Notes: generated by a model not told the origin, from the letters alone. A stretch of DNA of 40,727 nt from Schlesneria paludicola DSM 18645 (GCA_945862235.1 CAMAYU010000031.1:1-40727); one strand, 5' to 3'. Positions 30,751 to 39,564 are shown, numbered from the stretch's first letter. Made by a program: numbers and translations.

Positions 30751-32415
30751 ATGTTTGCGACGCAGCAAGGCTCGATGTCAGCAGTACGACGATTGCCGGT
30801 CTCATTGATGTCTCTTTACGCGATGACAACTCTGGTGCTCGTGGCCGGATGCCCCGCAACGCCTCCATTACCGAAGCCCTCCGCACCGGCTGGTGGTGCT
30901 GTGAATGGTGGATCGACCAAGCCCACCACAACGGCGAACGAAAAGGCTCCCGCCAAGGGAGCCGACGCACATGAAGCTCCACCCGAACCGTTGCTGGCCG
31001 ACTGGAAGTCACCCGCGGCCGTGTTGCTGCTGACGGGCTTGCAGCACGGTTATCTCGAACCGTGCGGCTGCAGCATTCACCAATTGGGTGGCATGGCGCG
31101 GCGAGCCGACTTGGTGCGGATGCTCACCGAAGAGCGGAAGTGGGCCGTGTCGGGACTCGATGTCGGCGGGGCACCCAAACGCAACCGACGACAAGATCAG
31201 ATCAAGTATCTCGCGCTGTTCGATGCCTTCAAAAAGCTGAACTACGGTGCAGTCGCCGTTGGACGGGAAGAGCTTCTGTTGGGAGCCGACTTCCTCCTTC
31301 AGCAGATGGTGTCTGACCCCGAGGAAGCCAAGAAAACGGTGGCGCTGCTCGGCGCAAACGTCGCGTTGTACGACCCGCCGCTGGAAGGCTGGCCGCTCGC
31401 GTCGCGCATCGTTCAAGTCGGTGAGATCAAGGTCGGTGTGACGGCGATCGTGGGTGTGAGCCTGCGCAAGGATGTCGCTCCCGACGGTGCGATGAACAAC
31501 ATCACAATTCGCGATCCCGACGAAGTTCTGCCCGCCGCCATCGCTGCCTTGAAAGCTGAGCAGCCTCAATTCTTGGTGCTGCTCTCGCACGGCAGTACAG
31601 AAGAGGCCTCGGCACTGGCGGCCAAGTACCCCGAGTTTCAGATCGTGCTCACGGCGGGCGGTCCCGATGAGGCGGACAAGAAGCCCGTCGTTGTGGGCAA
31701 GACGTGGGTGATTCAGGCCGAACCCAAAGGGAAGCGGGTCGGCGTGCTCGGCTATTTCCCGGACAACGCCGAGCAACCGTTCCGCTACGACCTCGTGGCA
31801 CTCGACGACCAGCGGTTCAAGGATCATCCGACGATGCGCGAGTTGATGAAGACCTACCAGCAGCAACTGCTCGACGAAGCCATCTCCACATCCGAAGAGC
31901 TGCTCATCAAATATCCGTCCGGACACACATTTGTCGGCGCGGATAAGTGCGGTGAATGTCACACGAAGGCGTTCGCCCATTGGAAGGAGACGCCGCACGC
32001 GAAGGCGTTCGAGCCGCTGATCTCCGGCCGCAAGGGGGATGTCGATCCGATCTCGCGCATCTACGACCCGGAATGTCTGGCGTGCCACGTCACGGGTTGG
32101 GACGCGAAGCAAATGCTTCGCTACGACAGCGGCTACATCAGTCAAGAACGGACGCCGCATCTGCTGAACCAACAGTGCGAGAACTGTCACGGCCCCGGCA
32201 GTCACCACGTCAGCCTTCAAGAACGCTTTGCCAACGATGCCGCCAGTGTCACCACCGCTGAACTGGAAGCGGGAAGAACGTCTGTTCGCCAAACACTGGA
32301 AACGGCGAAAAAGGGGGCGTGCGCGAGCTGCCACGATTCCGATAACGACCCCCGTTTCACTCCCGATGCCTTCGACAAATACTGGGCAAAGATTGCGCAC
32401 CCGTGGCGCGACTGA
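30751..32415 (+). CDS. Tetrahaem c-type lipoprotein with degenerate phosphoesterase domain
   Basis: 554 residues from ATG 30751, with AGGAAGGA just upstream; an earlier in-frame ATG at 30559 lies in a repeat. A lipobox LVAGC places lipid-modified Cys34 at the membrane. Residues about 90-380 align with the 5'-nucleotidase/metallophosphoesterase pattern (LLTGLQHGYLEPCGC, GGMARRADLV, VAVGREELLLG, LLSHGSTEE), but most metal ligands are changed. The C-terminal part has four CxxCH haem sites at Cys400, 442, 476 and 524 (CGECH, CLACH, CENCH, CASCH), as in cytochrome c554-type proteins. It is probably an extracytoplasmic electron carrier attached to a binding domain. DUF1573 gene upstream; DUF971 gene 102 bp downstream. 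Confidence 0.9.
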   Translation: MFATQQGSMSAVRRLPVSLMSLYAMTTLVLVAGCPATPPLPKPSAPAGGAVNGGSTKPTTTANEKAPAKGADAHEAPPEPLLADWKSPAAVLLLTGLQHGYLEPCGCSIHQLGGMARRADLVRMLTEERKWAVSGLDVGGAPKRNRRQDQIKYLALFDAFKKLNYGAVAVGREELLLGADFLLQQMVSDPEEAKKTVALLGANVALYDPPLEGWPLASRIVQVGEIKVGVTAIVGVSLRKDVAPDGAMNNITIRDPDEVLPAAIAALKAEQPQFLVLLSHGSTEEASALAAKYPEFQIVLTAGGPDEADKKPVVVGKTWVIQAEPKGKRVGVLGYFPDNAEQPFRYDLVALDDQRFKDHPTMRELMKTYQQQLLDEAISTSEELLIKYPSGHTFVGADKCGECHTKAFAHWKETPHAKAFEPLISGRKGDVDPISRIYDPECLACHVTGWDAKQMLRYDSGYISQERTPHLLNQQCENCHGPGSHHVSLQERFANDAASVTTAELEAGRTSVRQTLETAKKGACASCHDSDNDPRFTPDAFDKYWAKIAHPWRD

Positions 32416-32517
32416 GGTAGAAGGAGTCTGGGAATAAGAGTCAGAAATCATTCGGACTCTTGCCCCTCTTTCCTGACTCCTGTCCCCTGCGTCCTGACTC
32501 CCTCCTCTAGGCCCACC

Positions 32518-32847
32518 ATGCAGCTCACCCCGCAAGCTCTCCGCGCACTGAAGGACACCTCAGTCTTCGAGATCACCTGGACCGACGGCAAGACGTTCCA
32601 GCTCCCATTCAAACTGGTCCGATCGGAGTGTCCCTGCGCCGAGTGTGTTCATGAGATCACTGGCGAACGCATTCTCCAGCCCGAGTGGATTCCCGACGAC
32701 ATCCGACCGACCGAACTCAGTTACGCTGGCAACTACGCGCTGCGGATCGTCTGGTCCGATCGTCACGCTTCGGGCATCTTCACTTGGGAACGACTGCACG
32801 GACTGTGTTCTCACTACCAAGCGGTCTTGGTCTCTCAACCCATTTGA
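32518..32847 (+). CDS. DUF971 domain protein
   Basis: 109 residues. The sequence SVFEITWTDGKTFQLPFKLV, then CPCAECVHEITGERIL (three cysteines) and later YALRIVWSDRHASGIFTWERL, then LCSHY is the DUF971 pattern, also found at the N-terminus of gamma-butyrobetaine hydroxylase and in proteins next to the ApbC/Mrp iron-sulfur carrier. The conserved Cys and His residues probably bind zinc or an iron-sulfur cluster. The stop overlaps by one base the ATG of the NYN-domain gene (TGATG), so the two genes are co-translated. Confidence 0.88.
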   Translation: MQLTPQALRALKDTSVFEITWTDGKTFQLPFKLVRSECPCAECVHEITGERILQPEWIPDDIRPTELSYAGNYALRIVWSDRHASGIFTWERLHGLCSHYQAVLVSQPI

Positions 32848-33524
32848 TGGCGGTGATGCTCGTCATGGCTGCGATCCCGTTTCTCATCATCGACGGCTAC
32901 AACCTGCTGCACGCAGCGGGGCTGTCGCTGGCCAACTACAAGCAGGGTGATCTGCATCGTCAACGAGGACGATTGCTCGCGTTGCTGGCGGAACGCCTCT
33001 CCACCGAGGAGCGGCAACGCTGCACGATCGTGTTCGACGCGGTCGATGCTCCATCGGGACTCGACAGCCAATTTGAACACGATGGCATGGCGGTCCTGTT
33101 CGCCAAGCCGGGACACGAGGCCGACGAGTTGATCGAAGAACTGGTTGCCGTCCACTCGGCGGCCCGTCAGTTGACGGTGGTCTCGAGCGATCATCGCCTC
33201 CATCGAGCCGCACGCAGCCGACGTGCGTCGCCCCTCGACAGTGAAGCCTTTCTCGCACGTCTTTCTCGTCGAGGCGACGTGATCGAGCTGGCCGGAGTGA
33301 CGCCGCCCGTCGCGCCACCGACCAACTCAGAGACGAGCTACTGGCTGCGCGAGTTCGGGACCATCGACGTGGATGCGATCGCGACGGAAGAGTCGGCAGA
33401 CACGCTCACGAATGCCGCCGATCCCTGGCAACAGCGCATTGATGAACTGGAGCGAGCACTCAACAGCCCCGAAAGCCTCGACCACTGGCTCGATAATCCG
33501 CCGCGCAAACGCCCGCGTCCGTGA
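32847..33524 (+). CDS. NYN-domain (YacP/Rae1-like) protein
   Basis: 225 residues from ATG 32847, which overlaps the DUF971 stop; ATGs nine and 18 bases later are alternatives. The motif IPFLIIDGYNLLHAAG is the start of the PIN-like NYN domain, with a conserved Asp; a second acidic site is in VVSSDHRLHRAARS and TIVFDAVDAP lies between. YacP/Rae1 is a ribosome-associated mRNA endonuclease in Bacillus. The C-terminal 70 residues (from about 155) are extra, acidic and end in a basic RKRPRP tail. Activity here is inferred from the family only. Confidence 0.82.
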   Translation: MAVMLVMAAIPFLIIDGYNLLHAAGLSLANYKQGDLHRQRGRLLALLAERLSTEERQRCTIVFDAVDAPSGLDSQFEHDGMAVLFAKPGHEADELIEELVAVHSAARQLTVVSSDHRLHRAARSRRASPLDSEAFLARLSRRGDVIELAGVTPPVAPPTNSETSYWLREFGTIDVDAIATEESADTLTNAADPWQQRIDELERALNSPESLDHWLDNPPRKRPRP

Positions 33525-33565
33525 TCGCGGTTCAGGCCAATGCCTTTTGAACCTGGAGAAGGGGT

Positions 33566-33655
33566 GCCACGGTCACGATGCTTCGACGTGGCCGTGTGAA
33601 TGAGAAACAGCCTTCACTTCCACACACGGACACGTCGAAGCTCCGTCACCGTGGC
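33566..33655. repeat. Long imperfect inverted repeat before the Gly/Tyr-rich gene
   Basis: Left arm 33566-33598 (GCCACGGTCACGATGCTTCG...) pairs with right arm 33623-33655 with few mismatches. The right arm plus following bases recurs as a direct half copy at 34621-34662. Confidence 0.85.
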
Positions 33656-33792
33656 CCCGAAATTGAGAAGGCGATGGCCTTGGGTTCAGGCAAAGCCCTC
33701 TTGCTTCGATGAGCCTCGCCGTCTTAGAGTGCGCGCGGTGCCGCAGTCGTATCAGGTACCGTGGCGGAGTTCTTCAGCAAGGGGGCAAGATC

Positions 33793-34515
33793 ATGCGTCA
33801 ATTCAGTTCGTTGGCTCTGTGGGGTGTTGTTGCAGTCGCGGGGTGGCTCTCACCCGGCGACGCTCTGGCCGACCCAAGAATTCGCGGCGGCATCTCGTTT
33901 GGAAGTGGCGGTGTTCGAGTTGGAATCGGAAGTGGGTTGGGCTATGGCTCGGGTTACGGGCCGGGTTATGGATACGGACACAACCATGGTTACGGCGGCT
34001 ATGGCTACGGTCCCGCACCAGTCTACGTTCAGCCCTATCCGGTCTATCAACCGCAGCCAGTCTACGTGCAACCTCAGCCCGTCTATACCCAGCCGCAGTA
34101 TCAGCCGCAGCCGAACTACGTGCGAGGATCGTCCATCCCCTCCAGCCCAACGCCGATCTCGGATGGAGGCGAGATCATGCTCTTCAGTCCGGCCACCAAC
34201 TTGGGCGACGTGCGTTACACATTGAACGGCCATCCCTACACGATGGCCCCGGGCACGAAACAGAAGTTCAAGAACGATCGCACTTGGACGGTCGAGTTCG
34301 AGTCGTCATCCGGTCGCTTCGCGCAGTACACGCTCACGTCATCCCGCTACAAATTCAAACCGACCGACGCGGGACTCGGCCTGTACCAGACTCAGGATCT
34401 CCCCGAGACAGCACCGCAAGCGATTCCAGCCGCCCCAATCCCCGATGCTCCGACACCATCCGATTTCGAGGGCGATGTCGTCCCACCAAGACCCGTTTTG
34501 AAGACGGAGCCATAA
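33793..34515 (+). CDS. Secreted Gly/Tyr- and Pro/Gln-rich protein
   Basis: 240 residues from ATG 33793. Residues 1-26 are a signal peptide (ALWGVVAVAGWLS...ALA). Residues about 30-75 are Gly-rich with repeated GYG units, about 76-110 repeat VYVQPQP-like units, and a folded-looking beta part follows (about 120-195; GEIMLFSPATNLGDVRYTLN, WTVEFESSSGRFAQYT). The C-terminus is Pro-rich. Such low-complexity secreted proteins are frequent in Planctomycetes and may be surface components; function is unknown. A terminator lies 32 bp after the stop. Confidence 0.8.
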   Translation: MRQFSSLALWGVVAVAGWLSPGDALADPRIRGGISFGSGGVRVGIGSGLGYGSGYGPGYGYGHNHGYGGYGYGPAPVYVQPYPVYQPQPVYVQPQPVYTQPQYQPQPNYVRGSSIPSSPTPISDGGEIMLFSPATNLGDVRYTLNGHPYTMAPGTKQKFKNDRTWTVEFESSSGRFAQYTLTSSRYKFKPTDAGLGLYQTQDLPETAPQAIPAAPIPDAPTPSDFEGDVVPPRPVLKTEP

Positions 34516-34547
34516 AGGCCAGTTCGCGTCATCACCTCATCCCTCAG

Positions 34548-34580
34548 CACCCCGGTCACTCAATGTGACCGGGGTGTTTC
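34548..34580 (+). terminator. Terminator of the Gly/Tyr-rich gene
   Basis: CACCCCGGTCAC pairs exactly with GTGACCGGGGTG around a TCAAT loop, then TTTCGTT. It is 32 bp after the stop at 34515. Confidence 0.75.
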
Positions 34581-34620
34581 GTTGACCGCGACGTAAGGCG
34601 AGCACTCCTGCCCGTCAGAA

Positions 34621-34662
34621 GTTCCGTGACCGTGGCACCCGAAATTGAAAAAGGCGATGGCC
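34621..34662. repeat. Half copy of the 33566 repeat
   Basis: GTTCCGTGACCGTGGCACCC and following bases (AAATTGAAAAAGGCGATGGCC) match 33640-33680 in the same direction with few changes, so related repeats flank the Gly/Tyr-rich gene. Confidence 0.75.
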
Positions 34663-34708
34663 CTATCTCGTCGCAGGGGGTGGGACAGAAGTTGTCGCTC
34701 GCTCAGCA

Positions 34709-35599
34709 TCAACCTTCGAGCAACGTCAGGCCCTGTTCGGTGATCTCGAACGGAATGATCTCATCGCTGCACGCGCTGCCGCGATGCTTGGCCACATGCA
34801 ACGCGCGTCTCATCTTGAGACCGTCGCGGACCTTGCCCATCAGGATGATCGTGTTGGCGTTCGACAGTTCATCGCCGCTTTCAATCGGTCGGCAGAGCAG
34901 CTCGTCGAGCAGCACTTCGTGCGACGTGTAGAGCAGCATCGTGGCGAGTTGCCGATGGTCGTAGAGATGGCTCATCACCGCCTCTTCGTTCGCTCGGAAG
35001 TGGATGCGGAACAGGTCGCGCGCGACCCAGTCGGCGTCCTTGTGCAGAATTTGGTGGTAGATGTAATCGAACACATGGAACTGGAATGAGTCGCTCGCGC
35101 GGTCGGTCGGTTCGACGCCGTCAATCACGCAGCGCCGCACACCGTGAACGAAGTTGCCGTAGAAGAAGGCGATCGCCTGATCGAGCTTCCGGTTGAGTTC
35201 GACTCGCCACTCGGCCCACTGGTCCGGCTCGAGATCGCGGATTGAGACCCGCCGCCCGGATCGCTCGAAAATGTGAAAGTAGTCCGACCGCATCCGCTCG
35301 CGATTCCAGATGTCGTCCGGCGCACACGGCTCGTCGATCTCGCGCTGCTTGAGCAGCCAGTCGAACATCCGCCGCGCATAGTCTCCGTGATTCTGGCCAT
35401 CCCCACGCGAAGCCATGTCGAACAGGATGCCTCGCTCCCCCTCCTGCTGCTGGCCGGCATTGGCGAACTGCAACCCAAGCTGTGTCTTGCCGATCCCGGT
35501 CGCACCCATGACGACGGTCAGTGTCCCCGGCACTAACCCGCCGCCAAGGAGTACATCGAGAGCCGGGATGCCGGTGGAGAAACGTTGGGGTGTCGTCAT
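34709..35599 (-). CDS. KaiC/RAD55-type single-domain ATPase
   Basis: 296 residues. [20 protein letters not shown] followed by the P-loop [16 protein letters not shown] (G32-T39) is the RecA/KaiC-like signature. A hydrophobic strand [10 protein letters not shown] near residue 160 is a Walker B-like site. Only one KaiC domain is present (clock KaiC has two), and the region after it (about 175-270, rich in His, Asp and Arg) is unlike KaiC. RAD55-type proteins act in DNA or signalling processes in many bacteria; the partner is unknown. No membrane segments. It lies beside HicBA on the same strand. Confidence 0.82.
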   Translation of the reverse strand: MTTPQRFSTGIPALDVLLGGGLVPGTLTVVMGATGIGKTQLGLQFANAGQQQEGERGILFDMASRGDGQNHGDYARRMFDWLLKQREIDEPCAPDDIWNRERMRSDYFHIFERSGRRVSIRDLEPDQWAEWRVELNRKLDQAIAFFYGNFVHGVRRCVIDGVEPTDRASDSFQFHVFDYIYHQILHKDADWVARDLFRIHFRANEEAVMSHLYDHRQLATMLLYTSHEVLLDELLCRPIESGDELSNANTIILMGKVRDGLKMRRALHVAKHRGSACSDEIIPFEITEQGLTLLEG

Positions 35600-35642
35600 T
35601 GAATTCTGCTCGCTGGCATTTGCTTGAAAAGAAACGGGGCTG

Positions 35643-35858
35643 TCAAAGGTCTTCCCAACTCAAACCGGTCTGTCGCGAGATTCGAGCCAGCATGTGTGGT
35701 CCGATCTCGTCGCCATCATGAAAGGCGTACACGTAGTCCGGCCAACCGACTCGTTCCAAGATGCGGTGCGAACCACCCGTCTCACGTTTGATGCTCCAGC
35801 CGATCCGTAACGGAGCCGCCAGCACTCGTCGCGACTTTGTCGAAGGCCATTGGCTCAT
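35643..35858 (-). CDS. hicA: HicA-type mRNA interferase toxin
   Basis: 71 residues. The short dsRBD-like pattern ([44 protein letters not shown]) matches HicA. The catalytic His is His31 in GGSHRIL. HicA cleaves mRNA independently of ribosomes. Its ATG overlaps the stop of the upstream HicB gene by four bases, so the antitoxin is translated first. Confidence 0.85.
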   Translation of the reverse strand: MSQWPSTKSRRVLAAPLRIGWSIKRETGGSHRILERVGWPDYVYAFHDGDEIGPHMLARISRQTGLSWEDL

Positions 35859-36061
35859 GGCGTCACCGCAAATAGATCGTCCATTTGCGAGACCGGCTCC
35901 CCGTGATCAACGCGGTCGGCAAGGACTCGTAGTGTGAGGGCTTTCATCCGTTCAATGGCCTCGTCGCGCGTTTGGCCGTACGCCATCACTCCCGGAAGAG
36001 TGGTGACCTCCGCCAGCCAGCGCGAGTCCACTTCTTGTTCGACTTCGAGTGTGAACTGCAT
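35855..36061 (-). CDS. hicB: HicB-type antitoxin (short form)
   Basis: 68 residues, with the HicB fold FTLEVEQEVDSRWLAEVTTL, PGVMAYGQTRDEAIERMKAL. It is the partner of HicA, encoded upstream with a four-base overlap. It lacks the C-terminal DNA-binding domain of long HicB proteins, so autoregulation through it is doubtful unless another repressor acts. A TAGACT site near 36110 (minus strand) could be the -10 box. Confidence 0.82.
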   Translation of the reverse strand: MQFTLEVEQEVDSRWLAEVTTLPGVMAYGQTRDEAIERMKALTLRVLADRVDHGEPVSQMDDLFAVTP

Positions 36062-36149
36062 GATCTTCCGATCTCGCTAAAGAACATTGCTTGTCCGGCT
36101 CAGAGTCTAGCCACGCAAGCCCTCGCCGCGTAGATGAGGTTGCCACTGG

Positions 36150-37265
36150 TCAAATCGTGATGAATCGGTCGCGGCCGGTCACGTCCCACATCTCGACCAC
36201 ACGGCCACCTTCAATCACATACGCCTGCTTGTGTAGAGCTGAGGTCGGGCAGACGTGTTTGGGGATGCCGAGCAGTTCATCGCCCGGCTGATAGCGTTCG
36301 GCGAGCGGCGTTTGCAGAACGAGATGCTCTTCGTTGTGTAGCACCTGTTCGGCATCGGGCAGGTCGGGGAAGGTGACGCGCGTTCCTTTCGGCGGGTCAG
36401 ACGCGACCGACTTGTTGCCGAGATCACACGTCACGCGATCGGGTGCGGGCCGCGAGATGACTCGTGTGAGCATCGCGACCGCCGGTTCAAAGTCCATGTC
36501 GGGGAACGACGCTCCGTAGCCCGAGTCATGAAACACGCACGTCCCCGGCGCGAGTTCAATCACGGGATCGGTCATCGCCGCATAGATCGGAAATGAACCC
36601 GTTCCGCCACAGACGATGCTCGGCACCGACCAGCCTCGCGAAACGAACTCGTCGCGTAACCGAGCCGCCGGTTCCCAAGTGACTCGCACCGCCGCTTTCC
36701 GTTCGTCCAAGTTCGTTTGATGGTTGTGGCCGTCGTACAGATGAAAGCCTCCCGCCGCTAAGCCGGGTGCGTCGATGATCTGCTGGTACAACTCGGCCGC
36801 TTGTGGGCCAGCGCTGACTCCCGTCCGATGCAGGCCCGAGTCGAGATCGAGCAACACATGAATGGTCGTTCCCGACGCGACCATCGCGTCACTGAGAGCC
36901 GCGATCATCAGCGCGTCATCGGCCGTCACCGCGAACTTCACGTCGGGATACTTCTGCAAAAACTTGACCGCGCGCCCGATGTTCGGCCCGACGAGGTTGT
37001 ACGCGAGGAAGATGTCTTTCACGCCGCAGTCGGCCAGCATCTCAGCTTCGGCGAACGTCGCGCACTTGTGCTTCGTGATCCCCAACGCCAGTTCGATCTT
37101 CGTGACGGCGGGCATCTTGTGCGTCTTGCAATGAGGCCGCAGCCGCCCGACGCCTCCGGCAATCGCAATCATCTTCCGCAGGTTGCGATCGACGATCTCA
37201 CGATAGACCAACAAGGCCGGTGAAAAGATGTTCGAGGTGTCGGCGATGGCGTACTTGGCATCCAT
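36150..37265 (-). CDS. D-threonine aldolase / D-serine dehydratase-like PLP enzyme
   Basis: 371 residues. The N-terminal alanine-racemase-type barrel has RPHCKTHKMP, where Lys47 should hold pyridoxal phosphate. HVLLDLDSGLHRTGVS and GGTGSFPIYA are further barrel motifs. The C-terminal metal site reads PKHVCPTSALHKQAYVI: His337-x-Cys339, as in zinc-dependent D-serine dehydratase; D-threonine aldolases of the Alcaligenes type have His-x-Asp. The reaction would be removal of water and ammonia from a D-hydroxyamino acid, or retro-aldol cleavage. No signal peptide. Confidence 0.85.
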   Translation of the reverse strand: MDAKYAIADTSNIFSPALLVYREIVDRNLRKMIAIAGGVGRLRPHCKTHKMPAVTKIELALGITKHKCATFAEAEMLADCGVKDIFLAYNLVGPNIGRAVKFLQKYPDVKFAVTADDALMIAALSDAMVASGTTIHVLLDLDSGLHRTGVSAGPQAAELYQQIIDAPGLAAGGFHLYDGHNHQTNLDERKAAVRVTWEPAARLRDEFVSRGWSVPSIVCGGTGSFPIYAAMTDPVIELAPGTCVFHDSGYGASFPDMDFEPAVAMLTRVISRPAPDRVTCDLGNKSVASDPPKGTRVTFPDLPDAEQVLHNEEHLVLQTPLAERYQPGDELLGIPKHVCPTSALHKQAYVIEGGRVVEMWDVTGRDRFITI

Positions 37266-37348
37266 GATTGGCTCATATTGAGGGAAGGGGCAGCCCAGAT
37301 GATTCGTGGTTCCTCATCAACAAAATCGAAATGAGGTCTGGAGTGGCT

Positions 37349-38104
37349 TCATAACAAGATCGACCAGTCGGCGCTACTGTACTTTTCCTGCACGAGTCGC
37401 CCGGCGTGAGCGACCGCTGACGAAGAGCTCTCACCGGGACCGGCATGGCACGCGGTCGCGAGTAAGTCGATCAGCGTCTCGCGACTCGCAGCGACGTTTC
37501 TCACGAACGCCGCATGATCGCGACTGACGCGGTAGTCCGGTTGTCGCGACGGTGTTCTGAGATAGCGACCGATGCGCGGCAGGTCGAAGTCGTACAAGAT
37601 CGTCCCGTGATGGAGGAACGCGCGGCTGAGCCAACGCTGAGCGTTACCCGAAAACTTGCAACCGTCGTCAGCGAGATCGCTCGTCCCGCACGCGGTCGCG
37701 CCGGGGAGAATACTTTGCAGCCCGAGGGCGATCCGGTCCATCAACCGCTTCGTCAGCGAGGCAACTCCCAATGCACGCTGCTCGTCCGTCAGCGGCAACA
37801 CCAGCGAATAGGCGAGACAACCGGGACCGATCACCACGGCTCCTCCGCCGCTGGAACGTCTCATCACTGGAATGTTTTCAAGACGACAGGCATCCAGATC
37901 GGCCTCGACCTCAGCCTTGTTCGATCGCCCGAGAACGACCGCGTGACGGTCGAGTTCCCAGAACCGCAATAGTCCCCACGCGGGATCGGCCTCGACCTCG
38001 GCCAGCAGCACGTCATCCAGCGCGAGGTTCTCGGCCAGCGTCGGCAGCGTGAGGTCGAACCAGCTCAGCGGTGAAGGCCAGAGTGTGTCGTGGGGAGGAG
38101 TCAT
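37349..38104 (-). CDS. lplA: Lipoate-protein ligase A / octanoyltransferase-like
   Basis: 251 residues from ATG 38104; a GTG nine bases upstream is also in frame. LplA/LipM motifs: RRSSGGGAVVIGPGCLAYSL and CKFSGNAQRW with Lys150 of the active site, then FLHHGTILYDFDL. It attaches lipoyl (or octanoyl) groups to E2 and H proteins. The stop of lpd is 12 bp upstream, so this gene is probably co-transcribed with lpd and the E2 gene, whose product is its substrate. The cysteine that LipM-type octanoyltransferases use is not obvious at the expected position, so ligase or transferase remains open. Confidence 0.87.
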   Translation of the reverse strand: MTPPHDTLWPSPLSWFDLTLPTLAENLALDDVLLAEVEADPAWGLLRFWELDRHAVVLGRSNKAEVEADLDACRLENIPVMRRSSGGGAVVIGPGCLAYSLVLPLTDEQRALGVASLTKRLMDRIALGLQSILPGATACGTSDLADDGCKFSGNAQRWLSRAFLHHGTILYDFDLPRIGRYLRTPSRQPDYRVSRDHAAFVRNVAASRETLIDLLATACHAGPGESSSSAVAHAGRLVQEKYSSADWSILL

Positions 38105-38116
38105 GCAAAACACCGA

Positions 38117-39499
38117 TCACATGTGGATCGCGCGGCCGTCCACGGCGAAGGCGGCTTCCTTGATGACTTCGGCTAGCGTCGGGTGAGCGTGCGAGGTGCG
38201 AGCGATGTCTTCGCTGCTGGCCCCAAACTCGATGGCGGTGGCCGCTTCGGCGATCAGGTCGCCGGCGCGGGGGCCGATGATGTGGACGCCGAGGATGCGA
38301 TCGGTCTCGGTGTGAGCCAGCATCTTCACGCGACCGTCCGTTTGACCGAGTGCTTTCGCGCGACCGTTGGCCATGAATGGGAAGACACCCTTGCGGTACG
38401 GGATGCCGGACTCTTTGAGCTGCTCTTCCGTCTTGCCGACGCTGGCGATTTCGGGGTCGGTGTAGACGACGCCGGGGATCGCGTCGTAATTGACGTGACC
38501 ATGTTTGCCCGCGAGGCATTCGGCACAGGCGACTCCTTCTTCCTCAGCCTTATGCGCGAGCATCGGGCCGGGGATCGCGTCGCCGATGGCGTAGATGCCG
38601 GGGATCGACGTTTGAAACGTCTTGTCCACGACGATGAAGCCGCGTTGGTTGCGAGCGACGTTGAGTTTGTCCAAGCCGAGATCGTCCGTGTTGGGAATCC
38701 GACCGACGGCGAGCAACACGCGATCACAGTCGATCGGCGGTTGACCATCGCACTCGACAACGCAGCGACCGTTCACCACGCGGGCACCCGTGACGCGCAT
38801 GCCGAGGCGGAACTCCAGTCCCTGCTTCGTAAAGATTTTTTGAGCTTCGGTCGCGATCTCGGTGTCCATCCCCGGCAGGATGCGCGGCAGGTATTCGAGG
38901 ACCGTCACCTTCGAGCCGAGCCGCGACCAGACGCAGCCGAGTTCCAGTCCGATCACTCCCGCGCCGATCACGACGAGATGGCCGGGAACGCCGGGGTACT
39001 TGAGAGCCTCGGTACTCGTGCCGATCAGGTCGTCATCGACCTCAACACCCTTGAGCGGCGCGGAGCGACTCCCCGTCGCGATGAGGATGTTTTTCGCGGT
39101 CAGCTCCTGCGGCTGCGCGCCTTCCACGGTGACTCGGCCGGGCGCAGCGATGCGACCGTGGCCGACATATCGCGTGATCTTGTTCTTGCGGAAGAGACCT
39201 TCGATCCCCTTACAGAGGCCCGCGACGATCGACTCCTTCCGCTTCATCATCCCCGGCAGATCGAGTTGCACGCCCTCGACCTTCACGCCGTACTCGCCTA
39301 GATGGTCGCTGGCCAGTCGGTAGAGTTCGCTCGATTCGAGCAACGCCTTGCTGGGAATACAGCCGACTCGCAGGCACGTCCCGCCGAGAGCACCTTCCTT
39401 CTCAATGACACCGACATTAAGACCAAGCTGCGCTGCGCGAATGGCTGCGACGTAGCCGCCGGGTCCGGCACCAATGACGATCAGATCGTGTTGAGACAT
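38117..39499 (-). CDS. lpdA: Dihydrolipoyl dehydrogenase (E3)
   Basis: 460 residues from ATG 39499 (MSQHDLIVIGAGPGG); in-frame ATG 39517 is also possible, and the longer frame crosses a repeat. FAD-binding GAGPGG, redox disulfide GGTCLRVGCIPSKALL (Cys42-Cys47), NAD-binding VIGAGVIGLELGCVW and the dimer-interface active site SHAHPTLAEVIKE are all present. It reoxidises the dihydrolipoyl arm of the E2 of 2-oxo acid dehydrogenases, giving NADH. The E2 gene is 196 bp upstream and the lipoate ligase directly downstream on the same strand. Confidence 0.97.
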   Translation of the reverse strand: MSQHDLIVIGAGPGGYVAAIRAAQLGLNVGVIEKEGALGGTCLRVGCIPSKALLESSELYRLASDHLGEYGVKVEGVQLDLPGMMKRKESIVAGLCKGIEGLFRKNKITRYVGHGRIAAPGRVTVEGAQPQELTAKNILIATGSRSAPLKGVEVDDDLIGTSTEALKYPGVPGHLVVIGAGVIGLELGCVWSRLGSKVTVLEYLPRILPGMDTEIATEAQKIFTKQGLEFRLGMRVTGARVVNGRCVVECDGQPPIDCDRVLLAVGRIPNTDDLGLDKLNVARNQRGFIVVDKTFQTSIPGIYAIGDAIPGPMLAHKAEEEGVACAECLAGKHGHVNYDAIPGVVYTDPEIASVGKTEEQLKESGIPYRKGVFPFMANGRAKALGQTDGRVKMLAHTETDRILGVHIIGPRAGDLIAEAATAIEFGASSEDIARTSHAHPTLAEVIKEAAFAVDGRAIHM

Positions 39500-39530
39500 C
39501 GTAATCTTGCTTCCCATGTATTCATGAACC

Positions 39531-39564
39531 GAGCGACCCCACCGGGCTTGGCCCGGTGGCTCGC
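39531..39564. repeat. CCACCGGGC palindrome upstream of lpd
   Basis: CCACCGGGC and GCCCGGTGG pair around a short loop, with GAGCG/CTCGC extending it; on the plus strand TTTTTT follows. A second, related palindrome is at 39648-39668. As no plus-strand gene ends here, a dispersed repeat is more likely than a terminator. Confidence 0.7.
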
